A DNA stretch of 28,391 nt, taken from positions 1 to 28,391 of IMG/VR virus record IMGVR_UViG_3300025647_000202. One strand, given 5' to 3'. The notes under the pieces were generated by a model. It was not told where the DNA came from, searched no databases, and saw only the letters and a program-made list of their open reading frames with translations. How positions within the stretch are numbered: position 1 is the first letter of the stretch; each line of letters opens with the position of its first letter. Shown piece by piece: positions 14,390 through 22,500 of the stretch. This stretch comes from a virus. Made by a program: the position numbers and the translations under genes.

Positions 14390-14806
14390 ATGGCTAACGT
14401 ACAACATTCCGCACTTACTGATCCAGAACTACATGAGCCAAAGGATATTTCTACTGCCTCTAGTGGTGAGGTGTACGTAGCCGATGGTTCTGCCTCTGGT
14501 GCTTGGGGTCTAGCAGAGACTATTGAGGCTACCAAGGACGTTACGGGTACTGATGGTTATGTTAAACTCCCCGGTGGTGTGATTCTACAGTGGGGTTTTA
14601 AAACTTTAGCTGCTAACACCGCTGTTTTAGTTTCTTTTAGTACTTCTTTTCCTAATGCTCTATTAAGTGTACAAGCTACTATTCAAGAAAATAATAACCA
14701 AGATAGGTACCCTGCTAAGATAGGGTATACGGATGCTTCTCAATTTGGTTTATACAACACAAACGGTATTAGTCAAAATTACTACTGGATCGCAATAGGC
14801 TACTAA
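14390..14806 (+). CDS. Short adhesin with gp53-like C-terminal domain
   Basis: The protein has 138 residues with ribosome binding site AGAGGA at 14380-14385. The N-terminal VQHSALTDPELHEPKDISTA followed by GEVYVADGSASGAWG is a motif shared by many small phage structural proteins. From residue 56 on, GYVKLPGGVILQWGF, VSFSTSFPN and the final YYWIAIGY match the gp53-like C-terminal domain of tail fibres, a receptor-binding beta domain. It therefore looks like a short fibre or a head fibre. It sits away from the main fibre locus, between capsid and lysis genes, so a separate adhesion or head-fibre role is possible. Confidence 0.7.
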   Translation: MANVQHSALTDPELHEPKDISTASSGEVYVADGSASGAWGLAETIEATKDVTGTDGYVKLPGGVILQWGFKTLAANTAVLVSFSTSFPNALLSVQATIQENNNQDRYPAKIGYTDASQFGLYNTNGISQNYYWIAIGY

Positions 14807-14807
14807 C

Positions 14808-15503
14808 ATGAAGACTGGACCTAAAGGGATTAAACTCCTAAAGTCATTTGAAGGTTGGCGTAGTAAAGCCTACCGTGACTCAGTAGGTGTATGGACCATT
14901 GGTTATGGACATACATCTATGGCTGGTCCACCTAAAGTTACTTCTAGTATGACCATCACTAAGGCACAGGGTGAGGCTATCCTCAAGAAAGACCTTAAGA
15001 AGTATGAGAAAGCAGTTAATGACTACGTTAGGGTCCAATTAACTCAAGAACAGTTTGATGCTCTAGTAAGTTTCTGTTATAATGTAGGCCCCGGTAACTT
15101 CAAAAAGAGTTCAGTACTACGTTACGTGAATGCACGTAGGTTTGATGATGTACCTTCTAGGCTAATGCTATGGAATAAGGCTGGAGGTAAGGTTCTACGC
15201 GGTTTAACAAGGCGTAGAGCAGCGGAAGGAGAACTCTGGTCCTCTGGTACACGAGAATACAAACACGCTTCAGCGGCCTTCCCAGACGCTCCTAGAGGCA
15301 AGTCACCTATGGAGAGTACTACAAACATTGCTGCAACCATGAGTGCAGTAGCTGGTGTAACAGCCGCATCTAATGAGATAGTACAGAATACGAGTTCAAT
15401 GATGCAGGCTGCTCCTTGGGTTCTTCTTGTTATAGTGATTATTGGTGCTACCTTCTGGATATGGAAAGAACGTAACCGTAAGTCCAAGGAAGAAGGTATA
15501 TGA
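14808..15503 (+). CDS. Endolysin: GH24 lysozyme with C-terminal membrane helix
   Basis: The protein has 231 residues. It cuts peptidoglycan at lysis. Residues 1-147 are a T4-lysozyme-type (GH24) muramidase with the catalytic triad E15 (FEGW), D24 (AYRD) and T30 (VWTIGYGH). The conserved QFDALVSFCYNVGPGNF region is at 82-98, and RGLTRRRAAEGELW ends the domain. A Ser/Ala-rich linker leads to a membrane segment at about 201-219 (APWVLLVIVIIGATFWIW), followed by a Lys/Arg-rich tail. By the positive-inside rule the tail is cytoplasmic and the enzyme would be periplasmic once inserted. Most GH24 endolysins are soluble or have an N-terminal anchor, so a C-terminal anchor is unusual. It overlaps the next gene by 4 bases (ATGA). 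Confidence 0.88.
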   Translation: MKTGPKGIKLLKSFEGWRSKAYRDSVGVWTIGYGHTSMAGPPKVTSSMTITKAQGEAILKKDLKKYEKAVNDYVRVQLTQEQFDALVSFCYNVGPGNFKKSSVLRYVNARRFDDVPSRLMLWNKAGGKVLRGLTRRRAAEGELWSSGTREYKHASAAFPDAPRGKSPMESTTNIAATMSAVAGVTAASNEIVQNTSSMMQAAPWVLLVIVIIGATFWIWKERNRKSKEEGI

Positions 15504-15850
15504 TTTCCCTAATTCTAAAGGCTATCCTTGGTCCTCTGTTAACGATAGCAGAGAAGTACCTAGATAACCAAAGGGATTTGAATAGACTAAAGGAAACTAC
15601 CAAGCGTGTAGCTATGGTAGAAGATACAAAGCAGAGGGTAGTCAAGTGGCAGTACGCTATTCTCAGGTTTCCACTGTTTGTGGGTGAGACAGTAGCAGTA
15701 CTCTACTTTGGTGCAATCCTAATTGACTCTACGTTCCCTAGTGACTGGTTAAACCCTTTAGAGATACCACAGTGGTTTCAACCTTCTTTTGCTACTGCCC
15801 TAGCTTCTATCTTTGGTATTGCTGCCGCCGAAAGGATACTACGTAAATGA
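15500..15850 (+). CDS. Holin-like membrane protein
   Basis: The protein has 116 residues. A short amphipathic N-terminal helix (MISLILKAILGPLLTIAEKY) is followed by a charged region, then one clear membrane segment at about 57-75 (FPLFVGETVAVLYFGAILID) and a second weaker hydrophobic stretch at 95-110 (FATALASIFGIAAAERI). Its start overlaps the lysozyme stop (ATGA), the classic arrangement of an endolysin with its membrane partner, so a holin or a related pore role is likely. The next gene also starts by overlap. The single-helix protein at 2666 is the rival holin candidate. Confidence 0.65.
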   Translation: MISLILKAILGPLLTIAEKYLDNQRDLNRLKETTKRVAMVEDTKQRVVKWQYAILRFPLFVGETVAVLYFGAILIDSTFPSDWLNPLEIPQWFQPSFATALASIFGIAAAERILRK

Positions 15851-16605
15851 AGTATACGCTTCTAGAGATTGTACAGGAAATCCTTAGTGATATGGATAGT
15901 GATGAGGTTAACTCAATCTCAGACACTACTGAGTCACTACAGGTAGCAGGCATCGTAAAAGAAACATACTACCACCTTGTATCACAGAATGACTTACCTG
16001 AGCATACGGGTTTATTCCAGTTGAATGCTTCTGGGGATAACACTAAGCCAGTGCTTATGACTATGCCTAGCAATGCCCTCAAGCTCTACTGGATCAAGTA
16101 TGATAAACGTAAGGATGGTGAGACTAACTCAGTATTTGATACTGTACAGTTTCTAGAGCTTGATGACTTCCTAGAGCGTACTCAGCCAACTAACGTAGAT
16201 GAAACCTACGTAGACTCTATGACAGTAGATGGGTTTGAGTTTAAGTTTCAGACTAATAAAGCTCCTGACTACTGGACAGCTTTAGGAGATGATACTCTAG
16301 TCTTTGATTCTTATGACTCTAGTGTAGACACCACACTACAACAGTCAAAGACTTACTGCTATGGGCTACTGGAGCCTACATTCACTCTTAGTGACTCATA
16401 TACTCCAGACATTGATGCTACAGAATTTAACTGGTTTGTGAATGAAGCCAAGAAGGCAGCATTTGCTAAACTAAAGCAGGTTCGTGACCCTATTGCAGAC
16501 GAACGTGCAAAGCGAGGGTGGGTACGTAGTCAGCGTAATCGTGAGAAGACACCAGCTAACGTACCCTTCTACTCAAGATTTAACAGTTATGGGAGAAACA
16601 GATAA
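15847..16605 (+). CDS. Tail tubular protein A (gp11-like)
   Basis: The protein has 252 residues. It starts MKYTLLEIVQEILSDMDSDE, followed by an SISDTTESLQVAGIVKETYY helix, the usual opening of T7-type gp11 proteins. These form the ring joining portal to tail nozzle and bind the fibres. The middle is beta-rich, and the C-terminal FNWFVNEAKKAAFAKLKQVR and RAKRGWVRSQRNRE helices are typical of the family. It is followed, after one small gene, by the nozzle protein, the T7 gene order. Starts by a 4-base overlap with the holin-like gene. Confidence 0.82.
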   Translation: MKYTLLEIVQEILSDMDSDEVNSISDTTESLQVAGIVKETYYHLVSQNDLPEHTGLFQLNASGDNTKPVLMTMPSNALKLYWIKYDKRKDGETNSVFDTVQFLELDDFLERTQPTNVDETYVDSMTVDGFEFKFQTNKAPDYWTALGDDTLVFDSYDSSVDTTLQQSKTYCYGLLEPTFTLSDSYTPDIDATEFNWFVNEAKKAAFAKLKQVRDPIADERAKRGWVRSQRNREKTPANVPFYSRFNSYGRNR

Positions 16606-16850
16606 TGCAGATTGAAGAGCGAGACGACCGTGTTCGCACCTACGACCTTGGGAACAACAAAGCATTTATCAAACAGACTGATCCTTATGGGTTTGTATAC
16701 ATTAGTCTAGAGCGTGGACATCTACCAGAAAAACTACAGGGTGCCTACACAAACTATGACTATGCAGAACGTGACCTAAAACGCTACCTACAGGACAAGA
16801 AGCGTAAGGTACAAGAAGAAAAACAAGAGCCAATCAAACTGGAAGGCTAA
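16605..16850 (+). CDS. Small charged protein between tail tube genes, unknown
   Basis: The protein has 81 residues and overlaps the previous stop by one base (TAATG). It starts MQIEERDDRVRTYDLGNNKA, has an aromatic beta-like middle (YGFVYISLERGHLPEKL), and ends in a Lys/Glu-rich helix (RDLKRYLQDKKRKVQEEKQE). No membrane segment or known motif. Small proteins at this place, between tail tubular A and B genes, are common in marine podoviruses and are of unknown function. Confidence 0.7.
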   Translation: MQIEERDDRVRTYDLGNNKAFIKQTDPYGFVYISLERGHLPEKLQGAYTNYDYAERDLKRYLQDKKRKVQEEKQEPIKLEG

Positions 16851-16853
16851 TAG

Positions 16854-19043
16854 ATGACACGTAGTGCAGGTATTGCAGTTGAGAATAGTTTTGTTCGTGG
16901 TCTTATTACTGAGGCTACGGAACTAAACTATCCTGAAAACTCCTGTACTGAGACATTCAACTGTCGCTTTTTACGTACTGGTGAGGTTAAGCGTAGACTA
17001 GGGATTAACTTTGAAGTTTCCTATGCTGCGTTTAGCCTGACTGGTGACGCTACTCGTAGTGTTAGTGCAGTGACAGAATACTTATGGCTAGGTGCTGCCG
17101 GGGATGGTAACTACAACTTTGTGGTTATTCAGGTCGGGCAGTACCTATATTTTTATCAGGCTGGTTCTGTCCTTAGTGCCAATAAGAATGCAGACAGTGT
17201 TGATCTAAGTACCCACGCTGTTTCTGGTGCTGCTAATCCATATGAGCATCCTTGTGCCTTTGCCTCTGGTGATGGTAAGCTCTTCGTGGTAGGTAAGCAT
17301 ATTGAACCCTTCTATGTTAAGTATGATCCTTCTACAGATACTTTTAGTGAGACATCAATCACTGTAGAGGTACGGGATATTCAGGGTGATCCAGATGATC
17401 CTTATGCCTTTAATGAACGCCCTACAGCCACTACTAGCACTGTAAGTATACACCATCTATATAACCTATGGAACCAAGGGTGGGCAGAAGACGTACAGAA
17501 CCATAGCTCTAACCAAGTCAATCCTGTTGCATACTGGGATACTCAGTTAACTACTATTCCATCTAATCATGATCGTTGGTGGTTCTTTAAGGATGCTAAC
17601 GAAAAGTATTACCCTAGTGACCAAGTAGGTATTATTCCTAGTTCTACGGGCATAGCACCAAAAGGACACTTTATCTTTAATGCTTTTAATATTGCTAGGA
17701 CTACTGCTGCCAAAGCTAATGGTCAAACTATTAATACTGTTTATACACGTACAGACCAGAACACACTAAACGATACTACCTCTGGTGTTTATCGTCCCAG
17801 TGCAGTAGCCTTCTTTGCTAACCGTATCTGGTATGCTGGTGTAGATGCTTCAGGGTATAATAATGTATTGTACTTTAGTCAGCTTCTAGACGATATATCT
17901 AAAGTAGGTAAGTGCTACCAACAGAATGATCCTACTGACGAAACATTTAATGACCTTCTACCTACTGATGGTGGTACTCTAGTTATTCCTGCTTTGTCTA
18001 ACGTAGTTAAGATGATGGAAGTGAATAACTCTCTAATGATCTTTGCTACTAATGGTATCTGGCGTATTACTGGTTCAGAAGGCATTGGCTTTACGGCCAG
18101 TGACTTTAGTGTTACTCAGGTCAGTTCACTACAGAACCGTGGTAGGCTGTCCTATGTGGATGTTAATGGTACACCCATCTGGGTCAATGCACAGGGTGTT
18201 TACACTATTGGTCAACAGGGTGTACAGTCAATTAGTGAACAGACTATACAGACATTCTTTGACACAATACCAAAAACTTCTATTCCGTACATAAAGGGTA
18301 TTTACAATCAGGACGATAAGTGTGTATACTGGTTGTATAAGTCTGAGTCTGTTGGCCCTGTAGATCGTAACTATGAGTATGACAGAGTACTGGTACTTAA
18401 TACTGAGACTGGTGCATTCTATCCTTGGACTATGGGTGTTAGCAGTGCACGTAATGTCATTGGTCTTGCTGTAGTTACTGGCTCTAGTACTGAGACTACA
18501 GTCGATAATGTTATTGACTCCAGTTCAAACACTGTAGTTGATTCCAATACGGATCAAGTAGTAGCAAACACTGTGACTACAGTATCTCTTTCACCTACAA
18601 CCAAGTTCTTAGTTGAGTACCTAGATAGTGGTGTACGTAAGCTAACTTGGGCTGAAGAGTTCTGTACTACCTACGAGGACTTCAATGCCTGTACGGTTGG
18701 TCAGGGTGTAGACTACTCAAGCTACTTTATCTCTGGTTACAAGACAAGAGGTGAAGCCATTAGACAGCAACAGGCTACGTACATGATGCTTCATAGCAGG
18801 GCTGAGTCTGGTGCTTCTGTGTATGTACAGGGTGTGTGGGACTACAAGACATCTAGTGGGACCAAGAGGTGGTCTAATCCACAGCAGGGTTACAGACATA
18901 AGTCTAACTCTGCATTCACTACTCGTAAACTAAAGATACGTGGTAATGGGTTAAGTCTACAGATTAGGTGTTACTCAGAAACAAACAAACCATTCAATAT
19001 CACTGGATGGGCAATGCTAGAGACAGCGGCAAACGCGGTGTAA
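16854..19043 (+). CDS. Tail tubular protein B / nozzle (gp12-like)
   Basis: The protein has 729 residues, close to the 794 of T7 gp12. It forms the tail nozzle through which DNA exits. The N-terminal NSFVRGLITEATELNYPENS and TFNCRFLRTGEVKRRLGINF segments are strongly typical of this family. The large middle is beta-propeller-like with many short Gly/Thr/Asp-rich strands. It includes FANRIWYAGV, NNSLMIFATNGIWRITGSEG and VYWLYK, and ends with a beta domain (KTSSGTKRWSNPQQGYRHKS). Lies between tail tubular A and the internal virion proteins, as in T7. Confidence 0.85.
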   Translation: MTRSAGIAVENSFVRGLITEATELNYPENSCTETFNCRFLRTGEVKRRLGINFEVSYAAFSLTGDATRSVSAVTEYLWLGAAGDGNYNFVVIQVGQYLYFYQAGSVLSANKNADSVDLSTHAVSGAANPYEHPCAFASGDGKLFVVGKHIEPFYVKYDPSTDTFSETSITVEVRDIQGDPDDPYAFNERPTATTSTVSIHHLYNLWNQGWAEDVQNHSSNQVNPVAYWDTQLTTIPSNHDRWWFFKDANEKYYPSDQVGIIPSSTGIAPKGHFIFNAFNIARTTAAKANGQTINTVYTRTDQNTLNDTTSGVYRPSAVAFFANRIWYAGVDASGYNNVLYFSQLLDDISKVGKCYQQNDPTDETFNDLLPTDGGTLVIPALSNVVKMMEVNNSLMIFATNGIWRITGSEGIGFTASDFSVTQVSSLQNRGRLSYVDVNGTPIWVNAQGVYTIGQQGVQSISEQTIQTFFDTIPKTSIPYIKGIYNQDDKCVYWLYKSESVGPVDRNYEYDRVLVLNTETGAFYPWTMGVSSARNVIGLAVVTGSSTETTVDNVIDSSSNTVVDSNTDQVVANTVTTVSLSPTTKFLVEYLDSGVRKLTWAEEFCTTYEDFNACTVGQGVDYSSYFISGYKTRGEAIRQQQATYMMLHSRAESGASVYVQGVWDYKTSSGTKRWSNPQQGYRHKSNSAFTTRKLKIRGNGLSLQIRCYSETNKPFNITGWAMLETAANAV

Positions 19044-19060
19044 ACAAGAGGGAATACAGA

Positions 19061-19516
19061 ATGTTTTTTCTACCACTAATTGGTTTAGCTGCTTCTGTTA
19101 TTGGTACAGGTGTTAGCGTTTATGGCCAGATGAAAGCCACTGAAGCGGCTAATAAAAGGGCTAGACTTCAAGAAAGAATGGAACAAATGCGGGCTAAACG
19201 TGCTATGGCAAAAGAGATGCGCGAAAGGGCTTTGTTGCAATCTCAGTCTATTGCTAGAGGATACGCCCAAGGTGCAGGTGGGTCAAGTAGTCTTTATGGG
19301 GCTACATCTAACATCGCATCTCAGTCAGCCTCTAATGTCTTAGGTATAAACCAAGGACTATCTTTTTCTAGGCAGACGACTCAGTTGAATACTCAAATTG
19401 CTAACGCAGAAATGATTTCTAATCTTGGATCTGGTTTAAGTTCTCTAGGTGGAACTGCAATGAGTGTCGCAGGAAATGAAACCGCAATGAGGTCATTGAG
19501 GAGTATCACAGGTTAA
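19061..19516 (+). CDS. Internal virion protein, gp14-like
   Basis: The protein has 151 residues from the ATG at 19061, with AGAGGGAA (19047-19054) upstream. An in-frame start at 18968 lies inside the nozzle gene and is rejected. The N-terminus is hydrophobic (residues 2-22, FFLPLIGLAASVIGTGVSVY), followed by a long Arg/Met/Ala-rich helix (ERMEQMRAKRAMAKEMRERA) and a Ser/Gly-rich second half. This layout matches T7 gp14 and relatives, which leave the head early and form the outer-membrane part of the ejection channel. The two next genes are the expected partners (gp15- and gp16-like positions). Confidence 0.72.
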   Translation: MFFLPLIGLAASVIGTGVSVYGQMKATEAANKRARLQERMEQMRAKRAMAKEMRERALLQSQSIARGYAQGAGGSSSLYGATSNIASQSASNVLGINQGLSFSRQTTQLNTQIANAEMISNLGSGLSSLGGTAMSVAGNETAMRSLRSITG

Positions 19517-19518
19517 TT

Positions 19519-22500
19519 ATGGCAGAGTGGTCAAATAAAAATCCTGCTGTCTCTTCTGGTATTTCTTGGTCAGATAATACTTTAAGAATTGGAGACAAAC
19601 AGGCTAGGACAAAGGCTGAGACTATACATGGTGCTCTTGGTGAATTTTCACCCGGAGTCGAATCTCTTTACTCTTCTTTGCTAGCTGATGGTAATGACAC
19701 ATCTTTTAGGGAACAGTATAGTTCTCAGGAAATGACTGATCTAGAGGAGGCTAGGTATGCTGGCATATCTGATATTCTATCTGGGTATTCTCAAGAAGAA
19801 ATTAGTAAAAGGTTCGAAGGATTAGCAACATTTGATCCTGCTACAGCCATGACGCCACTTAGCATTAATCTTGAAAAGGGTTATGCTCAGAATATGGCTG
19901 ACTTTGTAGATAGTTATCGTCAAGTTAGAGCTTACGATATAGACTATGGAGACTTTTTTAATTATCGGAAAAATCTAGAAGATAAGGTGCTAGACCAGAT
20001 TGCTTTTTACAAGGGTTTTGAAGAAATCAATAGCTACCTAGAAGACCTAGACGAAGGCTTAACATCATATGACTTTGTAGACTTTTTCCAACAAGGTTTT
20101 CCTCTTAGGGGTGCAGCCTTGCAGATGAATGAAATTCCTAGCTTAGAGAATTTATCGTATCTTGCCGGACAGAACCTTAAAGAAACTGTAGAGTTTATTC
20201 GCAATATTGAAGACCCAGCAGAGCGTTTGAACCAGTCAAGGGCTTTGATAACTGCTATTGCTGAGGATGGTACTCTACCTTCCCCTGATGTTGCTGCTAA
20301 AGTAGCAGATGCTATTCTGCATGGTTTTGATAAAGAATCAGCTTTCTGGGACAATATCTTTATTCATGGTTCCGATGCTTTATTTGTTCCTTGGATAAAG
20401 GGACTAAGGGGTGCTGGTAAGGTAGCTGGTTCAAGCGCAGGAAGAGCTAGGGCTTACATAAAGGGATTATCCAGTAGGAAACCTCTTGTCGAGACAGCCC
20501 AAGAACTAGGTGATAATATCGAAATTGCTAAGTACGAGATGGTGAACACTACACTATCTGATACTATCGACGATATGACACGAAATTACCCAAGTTTGTT
20601 TAACTACCCTTCTATGGCAGAGGGTAAAGCTAACATTGGATCAGCGGCGGCTCGTCAGATTTCTGATAGGTTAGAGGCAAACACCTTTGAAGCACTAGAG
20701 AAGATTCGTAGAGTTGGCTCTGTAGATAGGGTTACTCTAGAACAACTTGATTTGGCTGCAAAGGCTACTGAGACTCGTGTTAAGCGTTGGGCAAAAGGAC
20801 TAGAAAAACACGTAGTTGATATAGGGGAATCTATCAGGTTTAACGATCTTACCAATAACTATACTTATGCTATGCGCTTTGGGTATGGTGGTGCTCCATT
20901 CCCTTCAAAAAGTGCAGCTATTGACTTTGCTGAGAACCAAATTGGTTTTACAAAGAACTTTGACTATAGAGAGATTGGTGAAGGTAGGTGGTTTGTTGAG
21001 ACAGAGTTCCCTATTGATGAAACTAAAGGGATTATATCCTCTGTAAAGGATGTTGAAGTCACAACAAAGTTTGCTTCTAATGGTGATCGTATTGACTGGC
21101 TTACAGATATTCTTGATAAACCATTACTTAATAACCTTAGTCCTCGTGGTGTTCGCTCTATTGTAGACAAGGCAAACATGGGTGCTAGACTTTCTGCCGT
21201 CCACGGAACAGAGGCTCTTGTTGAGGCTATTGAACCTCTCGTAAGGAGTCTTAATAAGTTTACATTCTCTAAGCAAGACCGTAACGAAATCAACCGTATT
21301 CTTCACATACAGCAGGCTACCTACAATAAAAAGACAAAAACTGAGGGTGTGTATTTTGAGACAGTATCCGAAGTGGAGAAAGCCTTCTTTAATGAGTTTG
21401 GTAAGTATCCAAAGGAAGGGCAGATAGAAGCTATTCTTTCATACAAATCTATATCTGACATAGAGTTCTTTATGCACGAACTAGATATTATGAAGAACCT
21501 TCAAAGGGTAGGAAGTATCAAGCTAGAGGTAGAAGCCTTAGCAGGTAAGAAGAAAGAAAAAGTCGCTGTTAGTGGATTTGCACGGCCTGTTGACTTAATT
21601 CCTTTCTCAGAGGATGCACCAAAGAGAGTAGCTTTTATTGACGAAAAGGGAAATGTTAGCTTTAAGACATACAGTAGGTCTTATACCACAGAGTCCAGTA
21701 AAAAGTTCTTTGATGACTTTACGAATGACGGCTCTGCTGAAATCTTTGAGGCTGTTTGGAATCCAATTGATATTGGAGATGATGTTGCTCACTTTGTTGT
21801 TTCAAAGAAACAGGCAGTAAAGAACAGGATTAGCCCCGGTAACTTAGGCTATAACTTTGGTGGTCACAGTCTTTATGAGGCTGGTTGGGGAATTAAACAG
21901 CCAAAGCTAAGAGGCAAGGAAACTGGAGTAAAGTACTATACTGGGGATGAAGTTCTTCTTCTTGCGCACACAGAAAAGCAAGCTCGTGCTCTTACGGATG
22001 CCATCAACAAAGCTAAAGCTAGCCTTGCTAAAGGTACTGACGAGTGGAAAGAAATTCGTAAGGAAAAGCTGTACTTCTGGAAAGAAGAAGAGTTTGAAAA
22101 AGTACTCAGGAAGAGCTTTAGCTTAGATGATACTGTCCCATTTTCTGTAGTAAGGAGTGGTCAACGCTCTATTGACACCTACAATTACTCTACTCCACAG
22201 GTTAGGGTAATTGATTCTACTGAAGGTGTTTACTCACCTTTGGGAGAGATGGATCGTGCCTTCTCTCAGACAAGACAGCAGTCTAAGTTGCAGACTGTAA
22301 TCGAGGAGAGTAATGGTCATATGCGTCTTGAGAGGGCTAGGAAGCTAAGTCCAGCAGTTGCCCTTGAGACTGGCCTTAAGAATGAGATACCAAAGCGTAT
22401 CAAAAGAGACTACATCTATCGTTCAATGAACGACCTTATGAGGAACTTAGCTCTTAGGGATAAGAAAGTTTTCAATGAAAACCTAGAGAAGATTATTAAC

